The position numbers and the translations under genes are program-made. Shown here piece by piece: positions 1-8,443 of a stretch of 43,994 nt of DNA. Within the stretch, counting starts at the first letter, position 1; each line of letters opens with the position of its first letter. This DNA comes from CAMTWB01 sp037441775 (GTDB lineage Bacteria; Desulfobacterota; Syntrophia; Syntrophales; CAMTWB01). The stretch is from assembly GCA_037441775.1 (NCBI GenBank), contig JBBIRO010000028.1, positions 1 through 43,994 on the forward strand, written 5' to 3'. Under the pieces are notes generated by a model. It saw only the letters and a program-made list of their open reading frames with translations, ran no database searches and was not told where the DNA came from.

Positions 1-15
1 GACGGTAAAAAAACA

Positions 16-44
16 TTGACTTTATTTCCGCAATGGGCTTGTAT
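16..44 (+). promoter_or_regulatory. Putative sigma-70 promoter of the cobalamin operon
   Basis: A TTGACT hexamer at 16-21 is followed after 17 bases by TTGTAT at 39-44. This would start transcription near base 50, where the first strand of the riboswitch P1 stem begins. The -35 box is good and the -10 box is weak (three of six consensus bases). The call rests on spacing and position only. Confidence 0.45.
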
Positions 45-49
45 GGCAA

Positions 50-207
50 TTAAGGCGCCGCAAGGCTTAATAGGGAATCCCGTGAGATTCGGGAACGGTC
101 CCGCCGCTGTAACCGGGTACAAAAGCCACTCAGGCCACTGTTCGCAACGAGGCGGGACGGGAAGGCCGGCAAGTAGGTTGAACCGGGAGTCAGAAGACCT
201 GCCTTAA
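50..207 (+). promoter_or_regulatory. Adenosylcobalamin riboswitch (cobalamin aptamer)
   Basis: The conserved cobalamin-riboswitch elements are present in order: an AATAGGGAA segment near 69-77, a CCCGCCGCTGTAACC core near 100-115, a B12-box GCCACTG at 134-140, and the 3' signature GAGTCAGAAGACCTGCC near 187-203. The ends TTAAGGC (50-56) and GCCTTAA (201-207) pair perfectly as P1. It lies directly upstream of the whole cobalamin operon and is expected to switch the operon off when adenosylcobalamin is abundant. The aptamer identity is clear; ligand preference is inferred from the family and context. Confidence 0.95.
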
Positions 208-342
208 ATGTCTGGCGGATGGAAATCAAGAACCAGGAGTGAGAAGTTACCGCTGCTGGTTGATTCAGCTTTTCCCGCGGAGGAGGCTGTTTTCCGGAAG
301 CTGTCAAGATCGAGAGCCGAGGGTGAAGTAAAACAGGGTGCA

Positions 343-378
343 ATCCTCATGGCATTTTTTGCCGTGAGGATTTTTTTT
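343..378 (+). terminator. Intrinsic terminator, expression platform of the riboswitch
   Basis: An 11-bp stem (343-353 with 361-371, one G-U pair) closes a 7-base A/T loop and is followed at once by a run of T to 378. It ends 14 bases before the cobU start, so control is probably by transcription attenuation. About 135 bases separate it from the aptamer. That linker holds at least one further hairpin (AACCAG 231-236 with CTGGTT 256-261) that may take part in an antiterminator. The exact antiterminator pairing was not resolved. Confidence 0.85.
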
Positions 379-391
379 GCGGAGAGATCAA

Positions 392-895
392 ATGGTAACC
401 TTCATTATTGGCGGGGCCAGAAGCGGCAAAAGCCGGTTTGCCCTAGAGCTCGCGGCCTCGCTGCCGGGGAAGAAGGCCTACCTCGCGACCGCGCAAGCCT
501 ATGACCGGGAAATGGCAGAGCGGATAGCCAAACACCGCGCGGAGAGGTCATCTAACTGGACAACCTTCGAAGAGCCGCTGGCGATACCGGCCCTGGTGGA
601 AAAGACAGCCCAAGACTACGAGGTGTTGCTTTTAGATTGCCTCACCCTGTGGCTTTCCAATTTGCTTTTGGCGGAAAAAGATTTGGCGGCGGAGGTCAAC
701 TCTTTGCTTAGCGCCATATCTGCCGTGAGCGGTTCTTTATTTATCGTGTCCAACGAGGTGGGTCAGGGGATCGTTCCCGACAACGCGCTGGCCCGCCGCT
801 TTCGGGATCTTTCGGGTCAGGTCAATCAGGCCGTTGCCGCGGCAGCGCAGACGGCATACCTGATTGCGGCGGGAATACCGCTGAAAATTAAATGA
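392..895 (+). CDS. cobU: Adenosylcobinamide kinase / adenosylcobinamide-phosphate guanylyltransferase
   Basis: CobU phosphorylates adenosylcobinamide and transfers GMP from GTP to give adenosylcobinamide-GDP, the activated precursor for nucleotide-loop joining. The 167-residue product has an N-terminal P-loop (GGARSGKS, near residues 6-13), the downstream LATAQAYDREMAERIAKHR segment typical of the family, and the C-terminal SNEVGQGIVPDNALARRFRD motif. The ATG at 392 is chosen because GGAGAG lies 6 bases upstream; an in-frame TTG at 377 falls inside the terminator T-run. It is the first gene of the operon, and cobT starts 13 bases after its stop. Length and motifs match the family. Confidence 0.95.
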   Translation: MVTFIIGGARSGKSRFALELAASLPGKKAYLATAQAYDREMAERIAKHRAERSSNWTTFEEPLAIPALVEKTAQDYEVLLLDCLTLWLSNLLLAEKDLAAEVNSLLSAISAVSGSLFIVSNEVGQGIVPDNALARRFRDLSGQVNQAVAAAAQTAYLIAAGIPLKIK

Positions 896-908
896 CACAG
901 GAGTGATT

Positions 909-1970
909 ATGGATTTAATTGAGAAAACAATAAAAGAAATCAGTCCTCTGGATGGGCAATGGCAACTTAGGGCTCAGAGTCGTCTGGACAATCTCACCAA
1001 ACCGCAAGGTAGTTTGGGGCGGCTGGAGGAATTCGCCCGCCGGCTGGTGGCAATTGCGGAAAAAGAAAACCCCAGCCTCGATAAAAAAGCTATTTTCGTT
1101 TTTGCCGGTGATCACGGGGTAACCGCCGAGGGAGTGTCGGCCTACCCCAAAGAGGTGACGGCCCAGATGATCTACAATTTTCTTCAGGGCGGAGCGGGAA
1201 TAAATGTGCTGGCCCGTCACGCCGGAGCCGAAGTCGTCGTGGTGGATATGGGTGTTGATCATGATTTTGGGGAGCTTGCCGGCCTGATCCACCGGAAGGT
1301 GCTTTCTGGCACACGTAATTTCACCTCCGGTCCGGCCTTGACGGCCAGGGAAGCGAGGCGCTGCCTGGAGATCGGAATCGAACTGGCTGATGACTACGCC
1401 AAAAAAGATGGACGGCTGCTGGGAACCGGCGACATGGGAATCGGCAATACCACGCCGGCGGCCGCGATCGCAGCGGTCATTACCCGCCGGCCGGTTAAGG
1501 AAGTTACCGGCCGGGGCACGGGGATAACCGATGCCGCCTTAAAGAAAAAGATTGCCGTAATCGAAGCGGGGATCAACTTCAACAACCCCGACCCGGAAGA
1601 CGCCCTGGATATCCTTGCGAAAGTCGGCGGGGCGGAAATCGGCGGCATCGCCGGCCTCATCCTGGGGGCGGCGAAAAACAGGGTTCCCATGGTCATTGAC
1701 GGCTTTATCTCCACTGCGGGCGCCCTGGTGGCCCATAAACTCTGCCCGCTGGTCGGCGATTATATCTTTGCCGCCCACAACTCGCAGGAGATAGGACATA
1801 AGGCCATGCTTGAAAAAATGGCTCTCAGCCCCATTCTTGATCTTGATCTCCGGTTGGGCGAGGGCACCGGGGCGGCGCTGGCGATGCTGATCATTGAGGG
1901 AGGGCTTAAAATATACCGGGAGATGGCGACTTTTGGCGAGGCGGGGGTTTCCACCGCAACCGACGCTTGA
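909..1970 (+). CDS. cobT: Nicotinate-nucleotide--dimethylbenzimidazole phosphoribosyltransferase
   Basis: CobT makes alpha-ribazole phosphate from 5,6-dimethylbenzimidazole and nicotinate mononucleotide, supplying the lower ligand. The 353-residue product shows KPQGSLGRLEEFA near residue 30, FAGDHGV near 65, the GTGDMGIGNTTPAAA loop near 175, and the GEGTGAAL segment with the catalytic glutamate near 315. ATG 909 has AGGAG 5 bases upstream; an upstream in-frame GTG (903) overlaps that ribosome site and is less likely. No benzimidazole synthesis gene (bluB or bza) is in the window, so the base must come from elsewhere. A palindromic repeat follows the stop codon. Confidence 0.96.
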   Translation: MDLIEKTIKEISPLDGQWQLRAQSRLDNLTKPQGSLGRLEEFARRLVAIAEKENPSLDKKAIFVFAGDHGVTAEGVSAYPKEVTAQMIYNFLQGGAGINVLARHAGAEVVVVDMGVDHDFGELAGLIHRKVLSGTRNFTSGPALTAREARRCLEIGIELADDYAKKDGRLLGTGDMGIGNTTPAAAIAAVITRRPVKEVTGRGTGITDAALKKKIAVIEAGINFNNPDPEDALDILAKVGGAEIGGIAGLILGAAKNRVPMVIDGFISTAGALVAHKLCPLVGDYIFAAHNSQEIGHKAMLEKMALSPILDLDLRLGEGTGAALAMLIIEGGLKIYREMATFGEAGVSTATDA

Positions 1971-2026
1971 TGACCTCCTAAAAAGTCCCCACAATGTAAG
2001 GTTTCCCGACTTTTTACAAAGGCGGC
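1971..2026 (+). repeat. Degenerate inverted repeat (GTAAAAAGTC family) inside the operon
   Basis: TAAAAAGTC at 1979-1987 pairs with GACTTTTTA at 2008-2016 around a 20-base loop. The outer parts (TGACC... and ...GGCGGCA) are a worn form of the ends seen at 33485-33638. It fills most of the 67-base cobT-cobS gap, the only sizeable gap in the operon. No T-run follows the stem, so it is not a canonical terminator and the operon probably reads through it. Confidence 0.7.
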
Positions 2027-2037
2027 ACATTTAAAAG

Positions 2038-2850
2038 ATGCGTAAATTATTGTTAGCCCTGCAATTTCTAACGATTGTCCCGATTGCGGTTCCCGGTCGG
2101 GTCGCCGATGACGATTTGTCCGCCGCCGCGGCCTTATTTCCCCTGGCCGGGGCATTACAGGGGTTGCTGGTTGCGGCGCTGGCGTATCTGTTTCTTTTGT
2201 TTTTCCCGGCGGCGATAGCGGCGGGGCTTACCGTGCTGGTCCTCACGATGATAATGGGCGGCTTTCACCTAGACGGACTGGCCGATACATTTGATGCGCT
2301 GGCGGTTAAATCCACCGGTAACAGGGAGGCGGATATCGCCAAAAGGCTTGCGGTCATGAAAGACAGCGCTACCGGGGCAATAGGGGTCATTGCCATTGTC
2401 CAGGTCGTTCTCCTTAAGTATCTTTTTCTGGCCGAGCTTTTTTCGCAATTTGCCGTCCTGACCTCACTGGCAATGCTAATGCTCTTGCCGGCCTGCTCCA
2501 AGTGGGCGATTACCGCCGCTATGTACCACGGCACCCCCGCCCGCCCGGAGGGTTTGGGCCGGATTTTTCTTAATCGTGCCAAGGGGCGCAACTTCCTCAT
2601 CTCCACGGGATTTATGCTAAGCTTCGGGGTTGCCGTTTTCCTCATCTATTTTCGTGTGACTTACGGCTCGGGCAGCGCCGGGGCCTTTATCCTGGTTTTT
2701 GCAGCGCTTTACCTGTTTTGCCTCGGCGCGACCAGATTTTTTGGCAAAAAATTCGGCGGTCTCACCGGGGATAACTTCGGCGCGATCAATGAGATTTCGG
2801 AGGTGCTCGTTTTAATGGTTGTGACAATATGGCTACGAAACTTTATTTAA
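2038..2850 (+). CDS. cobS: Adenosylcobinamide-GDP ribazoletransferase (cobalamin synthase)
   Basis: CobS is an integral membrane enzyme that joins adenosylcobinamide-GDP to alpha-ribazole (phosphate), completing cobalamin. The 270-residue protein is strongly hydrophobic with about six membrane segments. It carries the family hallmark GGFHLDGLADTFDAL near residue 75, whose acidic residues bind divalent metal, and the late GGLTGDNFGAINEI motif near 240. The start ATG has only a weak upstream ribosome site, perhaps because the repeat at 1971-2026 separates it from cobT. Its end overlaps cobC by 22 bases. Confidence 0.95.
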   Translation: MRKLLLALQFLTIVPIAVPGRVADDDLSAAAALFPLAGALQGLLVAALAYLFLLFFPAAIAAGLTVLVLTMIMGGFHLDGLADTFDALAVKSTGNREADIAKRLAVMKDSATGAIGVIAIVQVVLLKYLFLAELFSQFAVLTSLAMLMLLPACSKWAITAAMYHGTPARPEGLGRIFLNRAKGRNFLISTGFMLSFGVAVFLIYFRVTYGSGSAGAFILVFAALYLFCLGATRFFGKKFGGLTGDNFGAINEISEVLVLMVVTIWLRNFI

Positions 2851-3476
2851 TCCGGCATGGCGCAACTTTGGGCGCCGAGGAAAAACGCTACAAGGGCAGC
2901 AGCGACGTCCCCCTTTCCGAAGAGGGCAGACAGCAGGCTAGGCAGGCCGGAACCCTCTTGGGGCGGCTCCTGTTGTCGCCCGCCGGTCAGGCTGGCAGTG
3001 GGCAGCCCGCCGCGGTCTATTGTTCCTCGCTATCCCGGGCGGTGGAGACGGCCGCCATTATCGCCGCGCCCTACGGGATTACCCCGATTGCCGTCCCTGA
3101 TTTGCAGGAACGGAACTTCGGTCTCTGGGAGGGGTTGACCTTCGCGGAGGTGCGCCGCCAGTACCCCGCGGATTTTTCCGCCTGGATTGACAATCCGTTG
3201 GATTTCAGCCCGTCGGGCGGGGAAAGTACCCGTGAGGTAAGCCGACGGGTCTGGGAGGCGATAGCGAAGATTCTGGCCGATCATCAGGGAGGCCAGGTGA
3301 TCGCAGTTGCCCATGGTGGCGTCAACCGGGTGCTTTTGGGCCTGTTGCTGGGCATGCCGCTGGAAAATATTTTCCGGATCGAGCAGGACTTTACAGCCAT
3401 CAATATCGTCGAATTTTACGACACCTTCCCCATCGTCCGGGCGATGAACCTGATTGCCGGAGGTATTTATGGCTGA
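2829..3476 (+). CDS. cobC: Alpha-ribazole phosphatase, histidine phosphatase family
   Basis: This 215-residue protein belongs to the phosphoglycerate-mutase/histidine phosphatase superfamily. The phospho-accepting RHG motif is near residue 9 (LIRHGAT), followed by a YKGSSDVPLSEEGRQQA stretch, and the second catalytic histidine sits in VAHGGVNR near 157. In this operon it most likely removes the phosphate from alpha-ribazole-5'-phosphate or from adenosylcobalamin phosphate. It starts inside the 3' end of cobS and its stop overlaps the cbiP start, so translation is probably coupled. The superfamily is certain; the substrate is inferred from context. Confidence 0.9.
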   Translation: MATKLYLIRHGATLGAEEKRYKGSSDVPLSEEGRQQARQAGTLLGRLLLSPAGQAGSGQPAAVYCSSLSRAVETAAIIAAPYGITPIAVPDLQERNFGLWEGLTFAEVRRQYPADFSAWIDNPLDFSPSGGESTREVSRRVWEAIAKILADHQGGQVIAVAHGGVNRVLLGLLLGMPLENIFRIEQDFTAINIVEFYDTFPIVRAMNLIAGGIYG

Positions 3477-4983
3477 GGCGTTGATGATCCAGGGAACGGG
3501 TTCCGGAGCGGGTAAAAGCCTCATTGTCGCCGCCCTCTGCCGAATATTCAGCGATGCCGGCGTAAATGTCGCGCCTTTCAAGGCCCAGAACATGGCGCTC
3601 AATTCCTTCATCACCAAAGAAGGCGGGGAAATCGGCCGGGCCCAGGCCCTCCAGGCCGAGGCGGCCCGGGTGGAGCCCACGGTGGATATGAACCCAATTT
3701 TACTCAAGACTTCCGGGGAGATGGGCTCCCAGGTAATCATTCACGGCAAGGTCCATTCGACCATGCCGGCCCAGGAATACTACCGGTTCAGGGAAACGGC
3801 CTGGCAGGCGGTCCGGGAGTCCTACGCCCGCCTTGCGAGCCGCCACGAGCTCGTTATTCTCGAAGGCGCCGGCAGCCCGGCGGAGATTAATTTACGTTCG
3901 GTGGATATTGTCAACATGGCAATGGCGCGGGAGGCCAAGGCGCCTGTTCTCCTGGTGGGCGATATCGACAAGGGCGGCGTTTTCGCCTCCCTCTACGGAA
4001 CCATAAAACTTCTCGGACGCGACGGACGCTTATGCAGGGGATTCATCATCAACAAGTTTCGGGGCGACCGGGAGATACTCAATCCGGGACTAGCCATGAT
4101 CCAGGAAAAGACCGGCCGGTCGGTGATCGGCGTCTTGCCCTACATCAAGAACATCGGCCTGCCCGAAGAGGACGGCCTGGCGCTTGCGCCGGCAACGCCT
4201 GCGACTAATTGCCAGGCGGAGCGAGCCATCCGGGTGGTGGTGCTCAGGCTGCCCTACATCTCCAATTTCACCGATTTTGATCCGCTCCTCTACGAACCTG
4301 ACGTGGAGTTGATCTACTCCACCCGTCATGCCGATCTGGTGAACGCCGACTTGCTGATCATTCCGGGAACCAAGAAAACGCTGGCGGATCTCAATTACCT
4401 GCGGCAAAATCGCCTGGACGAAAGCATCGCCGAAGCGCGCAGGCGAGGCGGCGTCATCATCGGCATCTGCGGCGGCTTTCAGATCATGGGAAGAAAAATT
4501 TACGATCCCCATGGTATTGAGAGCGACGAACGAGAGGCGGCCGGATTGGGGCTGTTGCCTGTCGAAACCACCTTTGAACGGATTAAAACGACCCGCCAGG
4601 TGGCCGGGCGGCTGGCGGAGCCCGCCCGGTTGGGCCTTGCCGCCCAGGACGAAATAGAAATAAAGGGCTACGAGATCCACCTGGGGGTAAGCAGCGGCGA
4701 ACTGGGGCTCTTTGAAGTCCGCCGCTGCAACGAAAAAGTGGCCGCTTATCGGCCCGACGGCGCGGCGGATGAGAATTGCTGGGGCACCTACATCCACGGG
4801 ATATTCGAAAATGACGTCTTGCGCCGGGGGATAATCAATCAGATTAGAAAAAAGAAGGGGCTTGCGCCACTGGTCGATGGCCTGAACTACGGGAAGATCA
4901 AGGAGCGGGCGCTGGATAACCTGGCCGCCGTGGTCAGGGAAAATATGGATATGCGTTTTGTGGCGCAATTGATTGGACGATGA
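3469..4983 (+). CDS. cbiP: Cobyric acid synthase (adenosylcobyrinate a,c-diamide amidase)
   Basis: CbiP/CobQ amidates the b, d, e and g carboxylates of the corrin ring with glutamine and ATP. The 504-residue product has an N-terminal dethiobiotin-synthetase-like ATPase (GTGSGAGKSLIVAAL near residues 7-21, then PFKAQNMALNS). A C-terminal type-1 glutamine amidotransferase domain carries the nucleophile cysteine in GICGGFQIMG near 335 and the histidine in GTYIHGIFEND near 440. ATG 3469 has GGAGG 6-10 bases upstream and overlaps cobC by 8 bases. An in-frame TTG at 3454 is less likely. Size and motifs are normal for the family. Confidence 0.96.
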   Translation: MAEALMIQGTGSGAGKSLIVAALCRIFSDAGVNVAPFKAQNMALNSFITKEGGEIGRAQALQAEAARVEPTVDMNPILLKTSGEMGSQVIIHGKVHSTMPAQEYYRFRETAWQAVRESYARLASRHELVILEGAGSPAEINLRSVDIVNMAMAREAKAPVLLVGDIDKGGVFASLYGTIKLLGRDGRLCRGFIINKFRGDREILNPGLAMIQEKTGRSVIGVLPYIKNIGLPEEDGLALAPATPATNCQAERAIRVVVLRLPYISNFTDFDPLLYEPDVELIYSTRHADLVNADLLIIPGTKKTLADLNYLRQNRLDESIAEARRRGGVIIGICGGFQIMGRKIYDPHGIESDEREAAGLGLLPVETTFERIKTTRQVAGRLAEPARLGLAAQDEIEIKGYEIHLGVSSGELGLFEVRRCNEKVAAYRPDGAADENCWGTYIHGIFENDVLRRGIINQIRKKKGLAPLVDGLNYGKIKERALDNLAAVVRENMDMRFVAQLIGR

Positions 4984-5996
4984 TGGAGTCGCTGCCTTCC
5001 TCTTCCCTGAGTATCACGATGTTTATTTTGGCTGCGGCTTTTCTGATGGATTTTTGCATCGGCGATCCCCGCTGGCTGCCCCATCCCGTCAGGCAAATGG
5101 GCGGGCTGATTGAACGCGTTGAAAAGGCCCTGCGGCCTTACCTCAGGTCGCCCCGGCAGGAAAGAGGGGGCGGGGTGGCGCTGGTTGTCGTGGTCTTATT
5201 GGTTACCCTGCTGGCAGCCTGGATTGCAACGGTGGCGGCAATCGAGTTGGGCGGCGGTCATTATGGACGTTTCGTCCAGTATCTGGCGGGCCTTTTTCTC
5301 GTTTACCTGACCGCGACAACCCTGGCCCTGCGGGAACTGATCGAGGCGACCTCTAGGGTGGCCAACCTTGTACAACAGGGCAGGCTGGAAAAGGCCAGAG
5401 TAGAGCTGGGCTTTATCGTCGGTCGCGACAGCGGCGATCTCTCGCCACGCCAGATTCAAAAGGCCCTGATCGAAACGCTGGGGGAAAATCTTTCCGATGG
5501 AGTGATTGCGCCGCTCTTCTATCTTGCCCTGGGCGGCCTGCCCGCGGCCCTGGCCTACAAGGCGGTAAACACGATGGATTCGATGGTCGGCTATAAAAAC
5601 GACCGTTACCGGCATTTCGGCTGGGCGGCGGCCAGGCTCGACGACCTGCTCAACTATATCCCGGCCCGGGTCAGCGCCCTCCTGATTGTCATTGTTGCCG
5701 GGCTGCTTGCTCTGAAGCCGGCAACGCTGTTTTCCGCCTGGGAAACGATGCGGACCGACGGCCCTAAACACGCCAGTCCCAACGCGGGGCTGCCGGAAGC
5801 GGCCCTGGCCGGGGCGCTGGGGGTTTGTCTGGGAGGGCCGGCCGCCTACGGCGGGATCATGGTGGAAAAACCATATCTGGGCCAAAAGCGAAACGAGGAT
5901 TATGCGCAAGCGGTGGAAAACGCCCAAAGGATAGTCATTTTAGCCGCGTTTGTTTTTTTTCTTGCGGTGGGCGCGATTATGTACGTCTTTAATTAG
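4980..5996 (+). CDS. cbiB: Adenosylcobinamide-phosphate synthase
   Basis: CbiB (CobD of the aerobic pathway) attaches aminopropanol or its phosphate to adenosylcobyric acid at the membrane. The 338-residue protein has several membrane helices, the early DFCIGDPRWLPHPVRQMG motif near residue 23, VGRDSGDLS near 143, and the NTMDSMVGYKNDRYRHFGW block near 200. Its ATG overlaps the cbiP stop as ATGA; a second ATG follows immediately and either could be used. The neighbouring cobD product supplies the aminopropanol phosphate, so the two genes are functionally paired. Confidence 0.95.
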   Translation: MMESLPSSSLSITMFILAAAFLMDFCIGDPRWLPHPVRQMGGLIERVEKALRPYLRSPRQERGGGVALVVVVLLVTLLAAWIATVAAIELGGGHYGRFVQYLAGLFLVYLTATTLALRELIEATSRVANLVQQGRLEKARVELGFIVGRDSGDLSPRQIQKALIETLGENLSDGVIAPLFYLALGGLPAALAYKAVNTMDSMVGYKNDRYRHFGWAAARLDDLLNYIPARVSALLIVIVAGLLALKPATLFSAWETMRTDGPKHASPNAGLPEAALAGALGVCLGGPAAYGGIMVEKPYLGQKRNEDYAQAVENAQRIVILAAFVFFLAVGAIMYVFN

Positions 5997-6008
5997 CGGA
6001 GGGGGAAA

Positions 6009-7076
6009 TTGGCAAGCCACGGGGGCCAGATTTACCGGTTCGAACGGGAAAGCGGACGCAGCTTGGGTGAAATCTGCGATTTCAGCGCCTCAATAAACCC
6101 GTTGGGCCCGCCGGAAAGCGTCCGCGCCGCGATCATCGCGGGCGTCCCCTGGCTGGCCCACTATCCCGATCCAGAGGCCACAGCCTTGACCCAGGCGCTC
6201 GCGGCGCGGCTGAACATCGATCCGGAAATGATCATCTGCGGCAACGGCTCAACGGAACTGATCTATCTTTTAGCCCGGAGCTTGCGTCCCAAAACAATGC
6301 TGCTGACGGCGCCCACCTTTTCTGAATATGAGCGGGCCGGCCGGGACGGCAATATCCGCCGCCTGCTCCTTAGGCCGGAAGATTCCTTTGCCGTGCAACC
6401 GGAGAGGTTCATCGTGGCTTTAGAGGAAATGGCGCCCGCCTCCGGGTGCCTGGCCTTCCTGTGCAACCCCAACAACCCCACCGGAAGCCTCCTGCCCCGG
6501 GCCGGAGTGCTTAAGATTGCCGCCGCCGCGCGCCGACTCCAGTGCCACCTGGTCGTCGATGAGGCCTTCATGGACTTTGTCCCGGAAAGCGAGTCGGTGC
6601 TCAACCACGTGGCGGGAAACCCCTACCTGATCGTCCTTCGGTCCCTGACCAAAATCTACGGCATCCCGGGGCTCAGGATTGGTTTTGGTGTTTTTCCCCG
6701 GCCGCTCGCCCGGGAAATAAGGGGGCGGCAGGAACCATGGACGGTAAATACGCTTGCCCAGCGGGCGGCGATTGCCGCCCTGGCCGATGAGGCCTACCTT
6801 GAAGAAACCCGCGCCGTCATCGCGAGCGGAAAAAAAACCCTGGCAGAGGGGTTTAAGGCATTGGACGTCACCTTCTTTCCGGCCGCGGCCAACTTTTTTC
6901 TGATTAACCATCCCCGGGCGCAGGAAATCCTTGTCTCCCTGAGAAGAAAGGGGATTTTGCTTAGAGACTGCGCCAACTTTCCCGGCCTGGATGAATCATA
7001 CCTGCGGGTGGCGGTCAGATCGGAGCGCGAAAACAGGAGCCTGCTTAGGGAAATGGAGGCGATATGCCGGGCGTAA
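6009..7076 (+). CDS. cobD: Threonine-phosphate decarboxylase (PLP-dependent, HisC-like)
   Basis: CobD decarboxylates L-threonine O-3-phosphate to (R)-1-amino-2-propanol O-2-phosphate, the side chain used by CbiB. The 355-residue protein has the class I/II aminotransferase fold: an N-terminal HGG motif, ICGNGSTELIYLLAR near residue 80, LCNPNNPTG near 155, DEAFMDF near 185, and a Schiff-base lysine in SLTKIYGIPGLRIGF near 215. The start is TTG at 6009, directly preceded by a GGAGGGGG ribosome site. It resembles histidinol-phosphate aminotransferase, so the specificity rests on operon context. It ends 13 bases inside cbiA. Confidence 0.9.
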   Translation: MASHGGQIYRFERESGRSLGEICDFSASINPLGPPESVRAAIIAGVPWLAHYPDPEATALTQALAARLNIDPEMIICGNGSTELIYLLARSLRPKTMLLTAPTFSEYERAGRDGNIRRLLLRPEDSFAVQPERFIVALEEMAPASGCLAFLCNPNNPTGSLLPRAGVLKIAAAARRLQCHLVVDEAFMDFVPESESVLNHVAGNPYLIVLRSLTKIYGIPGLRIGFGVFPRPLAREIRGRQEPWTVNTLAQRAAIAALADEAYLEETRAVIASGKKTLAEGFKALDVTFFPAAANFFLINHPRAQEILVSLRRKGILLRDCANFPGLDESYLRVAVRSERENRSLLREMEAICRA

Positions 7077-8443
7077 TGATTGCGGGCACCCACAGCGGCT
7101 CCGGTAAAACGACTGTAACCATGGCGCTTTTAGCGGCTTTCGCCGGCCTGGGCAAGAGCGTGCAGGCCTTCAAGGCCGGGCCGGATTTTATCGACACCGG
7201 GCTGCACCGAATGATCACCGGCCGCCCGGCGCGCAATCTGGATAGCTGGATGTGTGGGGAACAATACGTGCGGGACTGCTTTGCGCGGCATTCCGCCACC
7301 GCGGATTTGTCCCTGGTGGAGGGGGTGATGGGACTCTATGATGGAGATTACAGCTCCGCCCGGCTGGCTTTGCTGCTTGATTTGCCGGTCATTTTGGTGA
7401 TCGACGCCTACGGCATGGCGGAAAGCGCCGGGGCGATCGCGCAGGGTTTCTTACGACTTTTGCCCGAAACTAAAGGACAATATTCCGCAAGACCACAAAT
7501 CGCGGGCGTCATCTTCAACCGGGTAGCGACCGAAAGGCATTTAAGTCGCTTAAGGCAAAACCTGGGCGATATTCCGGTTTATGGCTATCTTCCCCGTGAT
7601 GTTGATTTTGCGATTCCCCACCGCCACCTGGGGCTTACCGTGGCCCAGGAAAACCCGCTGGAGCCCGGCAGTCTGGAGAAGCTTGCCCGGGTGGCAACAA
7701 CTTATATCGACCTGGAGGGAATAACGGCGCTGGCCGGGACGGCCTTTGGCCCAGAAAAACGACCGGCCAGGCCTGCGGCGCAAGACCGGTCAAAGGTGCG
7801 AATTGCCTACGCCTGCGATCGCGCCTTCTGCTTTTACTACGAGGACAATCTGGAACTTTTGGCCGCATCCGGAGCCGAACTGGTTCCCTTCAGCCCCCTT
7901 GGCGATAGCGCCCTGCCCGAAAGAGTTGACGCGCTTTATCTGGGCGGCGGCTATCCGGAACTATACGCCGGCCGGTTGGCGGAAAACCGGACGCTTAAGG
8001 AAGAAGTCCACCGGCTTGCGGCGGCGGGAATGCCCATTTACGCCGAATGCGGCGGCTTGATCTACCTTTCGCGGGGCATCCATGATCTGGAGGGGCAATT
8101 TCACCTTTTGGCCGGGGTGCTGCCATTTACAACGAGGATGCGAAAAAGGCTGGTTCATCTGGGCTACCGGGAGATCACCCTCCGCGAAGACTGCCTGCTA
8201 GGTCCCCGGGGGGCTAAGTTGCGCGGCCATGAATTTCACTATTCGGAAATCGTCGATGACCGGGAAACGGCCGCCACAGCGTTTGCGACAGTCAACAACC
8301 GCAACGAGATTTGCAACGCGGACGGCTTCCGGCGGGGCGGCGTCCTGGCAAGCTATATCCATATTCATTTTGCCAGTTGCCCCTCGGCGGCGGAGAATTT
8401 TGTCAAACACATAAGGGAGTGGAAATGGAAACAATCATCCTGA
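7064..8443 (+). CDS. cbiA: Cobyrinate a,c-diamide synthase
   Basis: CbiA amidates the a and c carboxylates of cobyrinate (cobalt form in this pathway) using glutamine and ATP. The 459-residue protein opens with the P-loop GTHSGSGKTTV near residues 8-18, then FKAGPDFIDTGLH. The C-terminal amidotransferase domain has the nucleophile cysteine in YAECGGLIYLS near 327 and a histidine in SYIHIHFASCP near the C-terminus. The ATG overlaps cobD by 13 bases and has GGAGG upstream. The last 19 bases overlap the cbiX-cbiC start. The anaerobic context favours CbiA over CobB. Confidence 0.95.
   Translation: MPGVMIAGTHSGSGKTTVTMALLAAFAGLGKSVQAFKAGPDFIDTGLHRMITGRPARNLDSWMCGEQYVRDCFARHSATADLSLVEGVMGLYDGDYSSARLALLLDLPVILVIDAYGMAESAGAIAQGFLRLLPETKGQYSARPQIAGVIFNRVATERHLSRLRQNLGDIPVYGYLPRDVDFAIPHRHLGLTVAQENPLEPGSLEKLARVATTYIDLEGITALAGTAFGPEKRPARPAAQDRSKVRIAYACDRAFCFYYEDNLELLAASGAELVPFSPLGDSALPERVDALYLGGGYPELYAGRLAENRTLKEEVHRLAAAGMPIYAECGGLIYLSRGIHDLEGQFHLLAGVLPFTTRMRKRLVHLGYREITLREDCLLGPRGAKLRGHEFHYSEIVDDRETAATAFATVNNRNEICNADGFRRGGVLASYIHIHFASCPSAAENFVKHIREWKWKQSS

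Noticed and set aside
1979..2016. An intrinsic terminator between cobT and cobS
   Set aside because: The T-run is inside the 3' arm of the stem and no T-run follows; the matching end sequences identify it as a repeat copy.
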